From Campylobacter concisus (GTDB lineage Bacteria > Campylobacterota > Campylobacteria > Campylobacterales > Campylobacteraceae): a stretch of DNA of 64,000 nucleotides. This document shows, piece after piece, positions 46,872 to 54,761 of this stretch; positions within the stretch are counted from its first letter, which is position 1; each line of letters begins with the position of its first letter. Under the pieces are notes generated by a model. It searched no databases. It saw only the letters and a list, made by a program, of their open reading frames with translations, and was not told the DNA's origin. The stretch is from NCBI RefSeq assembly GCF_003048875.2, contig NZ_CP049264.1:1-64000 (forward strand). The letters are read 5' to 3'. The translations under genes were made by a program, and so were the position numbers.

Positions 46872-47621
46872 ATGAAAAGATCTCTTGTTATTCTTTGTGG
46901 CGCGCTTGCTTTAAATTTGCAAGCTGCAAGCATGGATGATATGATAAATAAAGGCGTGAAAATCGCCACTCACGCATCAAGTGGCGACTATAAAAGCTTA
47001 GTTAGCGAGGCACTAAATGCAGCTGTGAGCGAGCTTTCAAAAGAGGGCTTTATAAACAACGCCACAGCTAAAATCCCACTCCCAAAAAGCCTTGAAATGG
47101 CGTCAAATTTAGCCAAAAAAGTGGGCGGAGAGAAGTGGGCGCAGGACCTTAGCAAGTCGATAAATAACGCTGCGACCACAGCTGTGCCAAAGGCTGCTGA
47201 AATTTTTAGTGAGAGCATAAAAAATATGAGCGAGGCTGATGTTAAAAAGCTCTTTAATGGCGGCAGCGATAGCGTTACGAAGTATTTGCAGCAAAGCTCC
47301 AGCCAAAAGCTAAAGGCGGCATTTACGCCGATAATTGAAAAAATGATGAGTGATAATAGCTTTGCAACAGCCTATAATGGGCTAAATTCTTTCATCGGCG
47401 GCTCAGCTAAAAACAACGAAACGATAAAATCAGTCAAAAGCCTAGCTAAAAATTTAGGCGCAAGCGAATATGTGCCAGATGAGAGCGAGGATCTAAACGC
47501 ATATATCACGAGAAAGACGCTAGATGGGCTATTTAACGTGATGAGCGAGAAGGAAAAGGGGCTAAGAAGCGGCTTTAGCCTAGATAGCGGTAAAAAGGTG
47601 CTTGACTCGATCTTTAAATGA
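46872..47621 (+). CDS. DUF4197 periplasmic protein
   Basis: A 249-residue exported protein with a Sec signal peptide (cleavage near residue 19, LQAAS). The sequence is helical and matches the DUF4197 pattern: KGVKIAT, ALNAAVSELSKEGFINNATAKIPLP near 47-72, and a C-terminal TRKTLDGLFNVMSEKEKGLR. Function of the family is unknown. AGGAG is seven bases before the ATG. Its stop overlaps the start of the following transporter gene (ATGA). Confidence 0.85.
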   Translation: MKRSLVILCGALALNLQAASMDDMINKGVKIATHASSGDYKSLVSEALNAAVSELSKEGFINNATAKIPLPKSLEMASNLAKKVGGEKWAQDLSKSINNAATTAVPKAAEIFSESIKNMSEADVKKLFNGGSDSVTKYLQQSSSQKLKAAFTPIIEKMMSDNSFATAYNGLNSFIGGSAKNNETIKSVKSLAKNLGASEYVPDESEDLNAYITRKTLDGLFNVMSEKEKGLRSGFSLDSGKKVLDSIFK

Positions 47622-48496
47622 GAAATTTAAGCGCTCAAAACAGAGCTGATATCGCTCTTATCGTAGTTGCCGTCGTTTGGGGCGCTACGTTTTTACCCAT
47701 GGCAAACGCGCTAAAGACAAATGGCGTCTTTGTCATGCTATTTTGCCGCTTTTTTCTCTCGGCTATCTTTATAGGCTTTGTCGCGCTTAAATTTACTAAG
47801 AAATTTGACAAAAAGAGCGTCACCCACGGCATTATCCTTGGAGCAGTGCTATTTTTGTCATTTGCCATGCAAACTTACGCTCTAAAGCTTACTTTTAGCT
47901 CGAGCGTCGCTTTTATCACGGGGCTTGAGTGCGTGATAGTGCCTTTTATGGCGGCTATCTTTTTTAAAAATAAGATAAGTATTTTTGCCATTTTAGGCGC
48001 TATGATCGCTATTTTTGGGCTTTGGCTCTTAAGTGGCGCCACGCTAGCACTTGGGAGCGGCGAGGCATTAGCGCTTATTTGCGCGATATTTTACGCACTT
48101 TATACTACGCTAAATGGCCACTTTGTAAGAAAGAGCGAGCTTTATTTGCTTGTCTTTGTGGTCTTTCTCACCGTCTCTTTGCTCTCGTTTGTCTTTGCGT
48201 TTTTTGAAGGTAGCGTTGTGCCAAAATTTGATAGGGAATTTTTCATAGCGATATTTATCACGACGGTGATTGGCACCATATTTTGCTACTTTGTGCAAAC
48301 GATCGCTCAAAGATATACGACCGCTAGCAAGGCGGCCTTGTTTTTCTGCTTAGAGCCTGTCTCTGCTGGGCTAATAGGCTACTTTTTTGCTGGCGAGATA
48401 CTTAGCATCTGGCAAATTTTTGGAGCCATGCTCATCATCTTTGGCGTCATTTTTAGCGAATTTGGCAAGCAAATTTGCTCTAAATTTAAGCTCTAA
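47618..48496 (+). CDS. EamA/DMT-family transporter
   Basis: The 292-residue protein has ten membrane helices in two EamA repeats of about 140 residues; the first begins ADIALIVVAVVWGATFLPMANAL, with the WGxxF motif, and the second ends with EPVSAGLIGYFFAGEILSIWQIFGA. Such transporters export amino acids, nucleotides or drugs; the substrate is unknown. It is coupled to the DUF4197 gene by an ATGA overlap and is convergent with a methyltransferase gene. Confidence 0.88.
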   Translation: MRNLSAQNRADIALIVVAVVWGATFLPMANALKTNGVFVMLFCRFFLSAIFIGFVALKFTKKFDKKSVTHGIILGAVLFLSFAMQTYALKLTFSSSVAFITGLECVIVPFMAAIFFKNKISIFAILGAMIAIFGLWLLSGATLALGSGEALALICAIFYALYTTLNGHFVRKSELYLLVFVVFLTVSLLSFVFAFFEGSVVPKFDREFFIAIFITTVIGTIFCYFVQTIAQRYTTASKAALFFCLEPVSAGLIGYFFAGEILSIWQIFGAMLIIFGVIFSEFGKQICSKFKL

Positions 48497-49218
48497 AAGA
48501 CAAAAAGCTTCATTTGTGAGTCTATTTTCTCATCTATAAACTCGCCCTCAAATCTCTCTTTTAACATCGCTAAAACCGTCTTTTCATCGTAGTTTTTAGC
48601 TCCGTTTATCTCAAGGTGCCAGCAGATATTTTCAGCTGCTTCTTGCACGCTTCGTCTAGCGATCCTAGTTTCGTTTAAAATTTGACTCTTATAAGCGATG
48701 CCTTGCTCATTTAGCCACGCTTCGAGCCTATCTACGACATTTTTTTGAGAGAGCACGCGGCCAAATTTTTCAAAAAATGGCTCAAGCAGATCAGAGCTTC
48801 TAGGCTTGTCCCAGCCAAGATAGAGCTTTTGTTTGGCACAGTTTTGAAATTTCAAAAAGTCTTCATCGCTCGCAATGGCTGGACTCATCGTGCAAATGGC
48901 GATATCAAAGTGCCTAAGGGGCTTAAATTCTCTCCACGAGCAAACCTCGCTGGTTAAATTTGTCACGCCAAATCTCTTTGCGTCCTCGTTTAAAATTTCT
49001 ATCATCTTTTCTGAGCTATCGATGCCAGTTATATGTTTAGCCGTTTTTGATAAAAATATGCTCCAAACGCCCGTGCCACAGCCGATATCAAGGATATCTT
49101 TGCCGCTAAAATCAACTCCCCAAGCCAAGGCTTTACCAAAAATTTGCTGCTGGATAGCGCTGATCTTGCCGTCAAATCTTTGGTAGTTTGACGCCTTTTT
49201 ATCCCATAAATTTTGCAT
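48493..49218 (-). CDS. class I SAM-dependent methyltransferase
   Basis: The 241-residue protein has SAM-binding motif I in DILDIGCGTGVWSIFLSK near 40, followed by ITGIDSSEKMIEIL near 64 and FDIAICTMSPAIAS near 103. The substrate is unknown; the fold suits small-molecule methylation. TAGCTCC on the plus strand gives a GGAGCTA site before its start. It is divergent from the thioesterase gene. Confidence 0.82.
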   Translation of the reverse strand: MQNLWDKKASNYQRFDGKISAIQQQIFGKALAWGVDFSGKDILDIGCGTGVWSIFLSKTAKHITGIDSSEKMIEILNEDAKRFGVTNLTSEVCSWREFKPLRHFDIAICTMSPAIASDEDFLKFQNCAKQKLYLGWDKPRSSDLLEPFFEKFGRVLSQKNVVDRLEAWLNEQGIAYKSQILNETRIARRSVQEAAENICWHLEINGAKNYDEKTVLAMLKERFEGEFIDEKIDSQMKLFVF

Positions 49219-49264
49219 TTTAGCTCCTTATTTTTGGTTATAATTTTAGCAAAAAAGGTCAAAA

Positions 49265-49657
49265 ATGAGAGATTTTATATATCACGTCACCATCCCACCA
49301 CAAGCCATCGACATGCACGGTCACATGAATAATGTCTATTATTTCACGCTTATGCAAGAGGCCGCATTTGCCCACTCTGCCGCTGTTGGCGACACGGTCG
49401 AGGCGCAGTATAAAAGGGGTGAAATTTGGCTCATCAGAAAAAATGAAGCAAAATATATAAAAAGCGCAAAGCTGATGGACAAGATAGAAATTCACACCTA
49501 CACGCAAACTGAGGGCAAGGCGACATCTTGCAGATATTTTGAGTTTAAAAAGGATGGCGAGCTAATAGCAACTGGCAAGACAGAATTTGTCTATATCGAT
49601 CTAAAGACAAACCGCCCAAAAGCTATCCCGGCTGAGATCATCGCGCTTTACTCGTGA
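49265..49657 (+). CDS. hotdog-fold acyl-CoA thioesterase
   Basis: A 130-residue hotdog protein of the 4-hydroxybenzoyl-CoA thioesterase/YbgC type: IPPQAIDMHGHMNNVYYFTLMQEAAFAHS near 9-38, in which DxxGHMNN is the active-site motif. It hydrolyses an acyl-CoA of unknown chain. The start is ATG 49265. The last ten bases overlap the convergent Fur-family gene. Confidence 0.85.
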   Translation: MRDFIYHVTIPPQAIDMHGHMNNVYYFTLMQEAAFAHSAAVGDTVEAQYKRGEIWLIRKNEAKYIKSAKLMDKIEIHTYTQTEGKATSCRYFEFKKDGELIATGKTEFVYIDLKTNRPKAIPAEIIALYS

Positions 49658-50007
49658 TCACATTCGTCGCAAACGCCCTTTATCACGGCACTTTTTATAT
49701 TTTTAGCGACGCTTAGGTGGGGCATATCGATGTTTGTCACCTTGTGGCAGACGTCGCAGATGAAGTAGGCTTTGGCCTCATTTGCTAGCTCGTAGTAGCT
49801 CTTGTGGTTGTTTTCAGTTTTTATCACGAGATTTTCTTTTTCGAAAATTTCCATACTTCTATAAAAGGTCGTCTTGTTTGCGTCAAGACTCTCTAAAATT
49901 TCATCGTAGCTTAGCGGCGTTTTGGCGTTTTGTAAAATTTCAACAAGCTTTATGCGAAGCGTCGTGGCCTTGATATTGTGCTCTTCTAAGAAATTTCTCG
50001 CGTTCAT
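49648..50007 (-). CDS. Fur-family regulator, probably zinc-responsive (Zur-like)
   Basis: A 119-residue Fur-fold protein: winged helix with LSYDEILESLDANKTTFYRSMEIFEKENLV near 33-62, and a C-terminal dimerisation domain with the structural zinc CxxC pairs CDVC near 88 and CDEC near 114. It is shorter than Fur and lacks the long C-terminal His tail. It is divergent from the znuA operon and shares its promoter region, which contains a perfect palindrome; this context suggests zinc control. PerR-like function is less likely here. Confidence 0.8.
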   Translation of the reverse strand: MNARNFLEEHNIKATTLRIKLVEILQNAKTPLSYDEILESLDANKTTFYRSMEIFEKENLVIKTENNHKSYYELANEAKAYFICDVCHKVTNIDMPHLSVAKNIKSAVIKGVCDECDHE

Positions 50008-50098
50008 CTTTGCCCTTTTGATTTTTCGTATATTAACGCTAAAAGATTTAAACTATATTTAAAAGAAAAGGCTAAATTTAGGCATTTGCTTTTTAAGT

Positions 50099-50113
50099 TG
50101 CAACCAAGTTGCA
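50099..50113. promoter_or_regulatory. palindrome in the regulator-znuA promoter region, candidate operator
   Basis: TGCAAC-CAA-GTTGCA, a perfect six-base inverted repeat with a three-base centre, 40 bp before the znuA ATG and 92 bp from the start of the Fur-family gene. Its position suits repression of znuA transcription. Binding is inference. Confidence 0.5.
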
Positions 50114-50152
50114 TTTTGCTAAACTTCGCAATTATTTTTTAAAGGAGAGATA

Positions 50153-51061
50153 ATGAGAAAAATTATCGTTTTTTTAGCTGTTTGTGCTTTGTCTCTTTTT
50201 GCAAAGCCGGTTGTGACTACTAGCATACTGCCAACGAAATTTTTTGTCGAGCAGATCGCTGGAGATACGCTAGATGTAAATGCGATGGTTGGCAAAGGCG
50301 CTGACCCACACACCTATGAGCCAAAGCCAAAGCAAATGAAGGAGCTTGAAAAGAGCGAGCTTTACTTTGCTATCGGCATCGAGTTTGAGGACGCGTGGCT
50401 TGATCGCTTCTCAAAAACGTTTAAAAATTTACGCATCGTAAAGACGCAAGAGGGCATCGAAAAGATCGCTATGAGCGAGGAGCATGAACATCATGAACAC
50501 CACGAGCACAAGCACGAGGGTGAGCATAAGCATGAGCATCATGACCACGATGGTGAGCACCATCACCACCACCATGACGGCCTTGACCCACACATCTGGC
50601 TTGACCCTATCCTAGTAAAAACTCAAGCTGATAACATCGCAAAGGCGCTAATAGAGAAATTCCCGCAAAATGCAAAGCTTTATGAGGAGAATTTGGCTAA
50701 ATTTAAAGCTAGCCTTGACGAGCTTGATGGCTTTATTAAAAACGAGCTAAAAGATGTCAAAACTCGTGAATTTATCGTATATCACCCATCTTGGGGCTAC
50801 TTTGCAAAGCGCTATGATTTAGAGCAAATAGCTATCGAGATAGAGGGCAAAGAGCCAAAGCCAGCTGAGCTAAAAGAGCTTATAGAAGAGGCTAAAGAGC
50901 ACGGCGTAAAGGTCATTTTCGTGGCTCCACAATTCCCAACAAAGGCTGCAAATTTGATCGCAAAAGAGACTGGCTCAAAGGTCGTCATGATAGACCAACT
51001 GCCTGAAAACTGGCTAGTCGAGATGAAAAAAACGGCTGAAATTTTTGCTAAAAGTCTATAA
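50153..51061 (+). CDS. znuA: zinc ABC transporter substrate-binding protein
   Basis: ZnuA captures periplasmic zinc for ZnuBC. Seen: signal peptide (MRKIIVFLAVCALSLFA), ligand His in GADPHTYEPKPKQ near 46, a His/Glu/Asp-rich charged loop at about 109-143, then DPHIWLDP near 145 with a second ligand His, and YHPSWGYFAKRY near 205 with the third. The 302 residues are normal. AGGAG is close to the ATG. It leads znuA, the DUF1007-NicO gene, znuC and znuB, all within a few bases or overlapping. Confidence 0.95.
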   Translation: MRKIIVFLAVCALSLFAKPVVTTSILPTKFFVEQIAGDTLDVNAMVGKGADPHTYEPKPKQMKELEKSELYFAIGIEFEDAWLDRFSKTFKNLRIVKTQEGIEKIAMSEEHEHHEHHEHKHEGEHKHEHHDHDGEHHHHHHDGLDPHIWLDPILVKTQADNIAKALIEKFPQNAKLYEENLAKFKASLDELDGFIKNELKDVKTREFIVYHPSWGYFAKRYDLEQIAIEIEGKEPKPAELKELIEEAKEHGVKVIFVAPQFPTKAANLIAKETGSKVVMIDQLPENWLVEMKKTAEIFAKSL

Positions 51062-51063
51062 AA

Positions 51064-52557
51064 ATGTTAGCACGCCTGATCGTCATTTGCCTACTAGCGA
51101 TAAATGCCTTCGGGTGTGCTCTATGCTCGCTTTATAGCCCAACAGCTCACGTTAGCGCGAAATTTGTCGCACAAGAAAATAATATTAGCCAGATCGCTTT
51201 TACTTGGACCTTTTCGCAAAATTTCTCAGATCTTATGAAGCAAAATTTTGACCTCAATCAAGATGAAAAGATAGATGATAAAGAGCTTAGAAAGATCCGC
51301 TTAAATTTACTAGACTACCTCGTGCCAAGGCACTATCTAACGGAGATCGAGTATTATTACAAGGATGAAAACGCCACTAAAATAGAGCCAAATTTAAATA
51401 ATTACAAGCTCTATTTTGACGAGGGCAGACTTAAATTTGACGTGAGTTTTAAGACAAATTTAGTGATCGCTGACGGACTTGTCGTGTCGGTTGATATGGA
51501 GGACAAAGAGGGCTATTTTAACTTCAAATTTACGCAAAATAACGCATTTTTGGTGGGTAAAAGCTTCTGGGCGATACCAAATTCAAACTCAAATTTGATA
51601 TTTTTTACATTTTCAAGCAAAGAAGCAGCCAAAGCTCACAACCAAAAGCCAGCGCTTAAAGAGCTACTAAAAGAGCCAGTGGTAGGCGCGAGCGATGAGA
51701 ATTTAAGCCAGATAGATAAGATCGACGAGGCTAAATTTGACATCGTCTCAAAAACTAGCCTAAGCTTGCTTGATAGGCTAAAGCAAATTTTAAGAAGCGT
51801 GGATTATAAAAGTCCGCTTGCCCTGCTATTTTTGGCACTTATATCATTTGGCTATGGCTTCTTGCACGCTGCTGGAGCAGGCCATGGCAAGGTGCTAACA
51901 AGCTCATATTTTGCCGCAACTGGAGGCAGCTACAAAAGGGCGTTTTTATTTGCCTTAAAGATCGGCTTTTTGCACGTCGTGGGCGCATTTGTCTTTGTCT
52001 TTGCTAGCTTTTTGCTGCTTCGTGAAGTAAGCAGCGACCTTACAAAGGACACCGCTAGCATAACGACTGCGTTTTCTGGCGTCGTGATCTTTTTTGTGGC
52101 GATTTTTATGCTTGTTAAAAAGATCAAATTTTACCTTTCAAACAAAAGTGAGACTAAATTTTATATTTTTAGATCAAATCTAAGCCAAAATTTGAGTAAA
52201 AATACAAAATTTAAAAGTGAATGTGGCTGTCAAATTTGCTCAACCAAAAAGCCAAAGAGCAAAGAGGAGTGGCTAGTAGCGGCTGCTGCGGCTCTTGTGC
52301 CCTGTCCTGGCACCATACTAGTTTTTGTGCTGGCAAATGAGATAGGCAGCTACTTTGCAGGCGTGATAAGTGGCCTGTTTATGGCGCTTGGCATGAGTGT
52401 GGTGATATTTGTAGCGGCAGTTTTTGGCTCAAAGATCAGCACGAACATTAAGCTAAAAAAGTTTAAAATCTATGCAGAATTTGCAGCCCTTGGCATCATG
52501 CTTTGGCTTGGACTTTTCATTTTTGTCACGACATTTACGCAAAAGAGTCTGTTTTGA
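51064..52557 (+). CDS. DUF1007-NicO fusion, putative metal permease
   Basis: A 497-residue protein with an exported DUF1007 domain (signal peptide about 1-17, then CALCS) containing an EF-hand-like acidic loop DLNQDEKIDDKE near 62, followed from about 255 by a NicO-type membrane domain of six or more helices with the HAAGAGHGK motif near 267. NicO/RcnA proteins move nickel or cobalt; DUF1007 often pairs with them. A Cys-rich loop (ECGCQICS near 392) sits between helices. Its place inside the zinc ABC operon suggests a role with zinc or in metal balance; the direction of transport is not known. Confidence 0.82.
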   Translation: MLARLIVICLLAINAFGCALCSLYSPTAHVSAKFVAQENNISQIAFTWTFSQNFSDLMKQNFDLNQDEKIDDKELRKIRLNLLDYLVPRHYLTEIEYYYKDENATKIEPNLNNYKLYFDEGRLKFDVSFKTNLVIADGLVVSVDMEDKEGYFNFKFTQNNAFLVGKSFWAIPNSNSNLIFFTFSSKEAAKAHNQKPALKELLKEPVVGASDENLSQIDKIDEAKFDIVSKTSLSLLDRLKQILRSVDYKSPLALLFLALISFGYGFLHAAGAGHGKVLTSSYFAATGGSYKRAFLFALKIGFLHVVGAFVFVFASFLLLREVSSDLTKDTASITTAFSGVVIFFVAIFMLVKKIKFYLSNKSETKFYIFRSNLSQNLSKNTKFKSECGCQICSTKKPKSKEEWLVAAAAALVPCPGTILVFVLANEIGSYFAGVISGLFMALGMSVVIFVAAVFGSKISTNIKLKKFKIYAEFAALGIMLWLGLFIFVTTFTQKSLF

Positions 52558-53336
52558 AAGATATTATAAAAATTAGAAATTTAAACTTTAGCTACGATAA
52601 ACAAGTCGTTTTAGAGGACATAAATTTAGACTATAGTAGCGATGAGTTTTTAGCGATAATTGGTCCAAATGGCGGGGGCAAAAGCACGCTTTTAAAGCTC
52701 ATTTTGGGTCTGCTTAAGCCTCAAAGTGGCGAGATCAAGCTCTTTGGTAAAGAGCCAAGCGAGGTTAGTAAATTTATAGGCTACGTACCGCAAAATTTCC
52801 TCTCAAATCAAAGCTTTCCGATGATGGTTTTAGAAGTCGTTTTAATGGGGCTAATCGATAAAAAAATCTTTGGTTTTTACTCAAAAGATGAAAAAGCCCT
52901 AGCGCTAAGTGCCCTTGAGAAGGTCGGCATGAGGGAGTTTGCAAACGCAAGGATCGGCGAGCTAAGCGGCGGTCAAAGGCAGCGCGTCTATATCGCTAGA
53001 GCGCTTTGCGCAAATGCAAAAGTGCTCATCCTAGACGAGCCAACAGCAAGCATCGACACAAAGGGGCAGGCTGAAATTTATGAAATTTTAAAGGGCATAA
53101 ATGCAAATGGCGTGGGCGTGGTTTTGGTAAGTCACGACCTAAATATCGTGCTAAACTACGCTACAAAGATCGCTTACGTGAGTAAAAATTTACACATTCA
53201 CAAAACGCATGAAAACCTTGCAAAGAGGGAATTTATCGAGCATCTAGCTAGAACGCATAGCCATTTTTGTGATGTCGAGATCGCACTTGGCGAGTGCGGT
53301 TGTGAAAAAACAAAGAGCAATGTTTTTAAATTTTAA
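52554..53336 (+). CDS. znuC: zinc ABC transporter ATP-binding protein
   Basis: The ATPase of the zinc importer. Walker A GPNGGGKST near 38, Q-loop YVPQNF near 81, ABC signature LSGGQRQR near 143 and Walker B VLILDEPT near 164 are all intact, with the H-loop VLVSHD near 195. The likely start is TTG at 52554, overlapping the stop of the preceding gene (TTGA), giving 260 residues; a longer frame from 52503 would lie inside that gene. The C-terminus has His and Cys residues (HSHFCDVEIALGECGCE) that could sense metal. Confidence 0.93.
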   Translation: MKDIIKIRNLNFSYDKQVVLEDINLDYSSDEFLAIIGPNGGGKSTLLKLILGLLKPQSGEIKLFGKEPSEVSKFIGYVPQNFLSNQSFPMMVLEVVLMGLIDKKIFGFYSKDEKALALSALEKVGMREFANARIGELSGGQRQRVYIARALCANAKVLILDEPTASIDTKGQAEIYEILKGINANGVGVVLVSHDLNIVLNYATKIAYVSKNLHIHKTHENLAKREFIEHLARTHSHFCDVEIALGECGCEKTKSNVFKF

Positions 53337-53345
53337 AGAGAGAAA

Positions 53346-54152
53346 ATGAGTGAAATTTTAGAGTTAAATTTTATGCAAAATGCCTTTATTGCGGGCATTT
53401 TAGTAAGCATAATATGCGGCATGATAGGCTCGCTTGTGGTGATAAACAAGATGACTTTCATCGCTGGAGGCATCGCACACGGCGCGTATGGCGGCATAGG
53501 GCTTGCATTTTTTTTCTCGCTCGAGCCACTTTTTGGAGCGAGCATATTTTCACTATTTTTAGCGCTCATCATCGCCACTATCACGCTAAAAGACAAGACA
53601 AACATCGACTCCGTAATAGGCGCTATTTGGGCGATTGGCATGGCGATTGGCATTATCTTCATCGACCTCACGCCTGGCTATAACGCTGATCTTATGAGCT
53701 ATCTTTTTGGCTCGATACTTGCAGTTAGCGGCACAGATATCATCTTTATGAGCGTTTTAGACCTCTTGTTTTTGGCTCTCATCGCGCTTTTTTACCGCCA
53801 GTTTGTGGCGATCAGCTTTGATGCGGAATTTGCAAAACTTCGCGGGGTAAATACGACATTTTTTCACTATCTGCTAGTTTGTATGATGGCGCTTTGCGTG
53901 GTGGCTACGATCCGCGTCGTGGGGCTAATACTTGTCATCGCGCTACTTACCATACCGCCATATATTGCTCAAATTTTTGCCAAAAGGCTGGGGCTAATGA
54001 TGCTAATCTCAACCATTTTTTCTATCATCTTTTGCTTTATCGGCCTTGTGATCAGTTTTTATTTCAACCTCACAGGCGGAGCTAGCATCATCTTAGTCGC
54101 CTCACTTTGTTTTTTTGCGTTTAGTTTTAAATTTAAAAGCTTGAGGAGTTAA
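53346..54152 (+). CDS. znuB: zinc ABC transporter permease
   Basis: The 268-residue permease has about eight membrane helices and the ABC-3 family pattern: FIAGILVSIICGMIGSLVVINKM at the start, GGIAHGAYGGIG near 42, and AKLRGVNTTFFHY near 165 before the coupling helix and VVGLILVIALLTIPPYIAQ. It lies nine bases after znuC and ends the operon. Confidence 0.94.
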   Translation: MSEILELNFMQNAFIAGILVSIICGMIGSLVVINKMTFIAGGIAHGAYGGIGLAFFFSLEPLFGASIFSLFLALIIATITLKDKTNIDSVIGAIWAIGMAIGIIFIDLTPGYNADLMSYLFGSILAVSGTDIIFMSVLDLLFLALIALFYRQFVAISFDAEFAKLRGVNTTFFHYLLVCMMALCVVATIRVVGLILVIALLTIPPYIAQIFAKRLGLMMLISTIFSIIFCFIGLVISFYFNLTGGASIILVASLCFFAFSFKFKSLRS

Positions 54153-54161
54153 ATTTAGCCC

Positions 54162-54473
54162 TTAAGAAGATTTTTCTGCTTTTTCTTTGAGCTTTAAAAG
54201 TAGTTTTACGTTTTTGTCTAAGTAAGCTTCATCTCTTTTTACGATATTTAAAAGCAGGATTATTAGTTCGTCGTCTTTTAGCAAGCAAATCAAGCGATAA
54301 TCACCAACTCTATAGCGCCAAAGTCCGCTTAAATTTGCTACTAGAGCCTTTCCGCTTTCACGCGGGTCTTTTAGGGTTTCTAGTTTTTCGAGAGCCTTGA
54401 TGATTTGCTTTTTAACAGAGCCATCAAGTTTGTTAAAATTTACCTTTGCTTCATCGGTAATGATAACTTTCAT
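54162..54473 (-). CDS. RelE/ParE-type toxin
   Basis: A 103-residue basic protein with the RelE fold pattern: MKVIITDEAKVNFNKLDGSVKKQIIKALEKL, then GLWRYRVGDYRLICLLKDDELIILLLNIVKRDEAY, with the conserved Arg residues in LWRYRVGDYRL and KRDEAY. RelE toxins cleave mRNA in the ribosome; ParE relatives target gyrase. An extra Lys-rich C-terminal helix is present. Its ATG overlaps the stop of the upstream antitoxin gene (ATGA). Confidence 0.85.
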   Translation of the reverse strand: MKVIITDEAKVNFNKLDGSVKKQIIKALEKLETLKDPRESGKALVANLSGLWRYRVGDYRLICLLKDDELIILLLNIVKRDEAYLDKNVKLLLKLKEKAEKSS

Positions 54474-54709
54474 AAGCAGTTTTCTTTTTTGAGTTCATCA
54501 AGCGTTGTGCCTTTGCTGTTACTTGCTACAAATCTAGCATAAATTTCCTCAGCCTCTTTTGCATCTTTTATATCCAAAACATTATCGATCAACTCATCAT
54601 CTATCTCTACTACTTTGATCTTTTCGCCAAAAAGCTGTTTCATAGCGCTGATGATTTCGCTTGTGATTATAAAGCCATTTTGCCCTTGAAGCATTACTGT
54701 GTTAGTCAC
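54470..54709 (-). CDS. cognate antitoxin of the RelE-type toxin
   Basis: A 79-residue acidic protein directly upstream of and overlapping the toxin gene. The N-terminus (MLQGQNGFIITSEIISAMKQLFGEKI) does not look like a standard ribbon-helix-helix domain; the acidic C-terminal part (DAKEAEEIYARFVASNS) would wrap the toxin. AAGGAG precedes the ATG. Identity as antitoxin rests on size, charge and gene order. Confidence 0.7.
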   Translation of the reverse strand: MTNTVMLQGQNGFIITSEIISAMKQLFGEKIKVVEIDDELIDNVLDIKDAKEAEEIYARFVASNSKGTTLDELKKENCL

Positions 54710-54761
54710 TTTAGCTCCTTAAAATTTATATTTTGCGAGATTATATCATAGATGTTTGCAG

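Noticed and set aside
50480-50582. Repeat tract of CAT/CAC/GAG triplets in znuA
   Set aside because: It encodes the His/Glu-rich metal loop typical of ZnuA; not a separate repeat element.
53414-53683. Arg/His-rich 89-residue open frame inside znuB
   Set aside because: Composition is an out-of-frame reading of the membrane protein gene.
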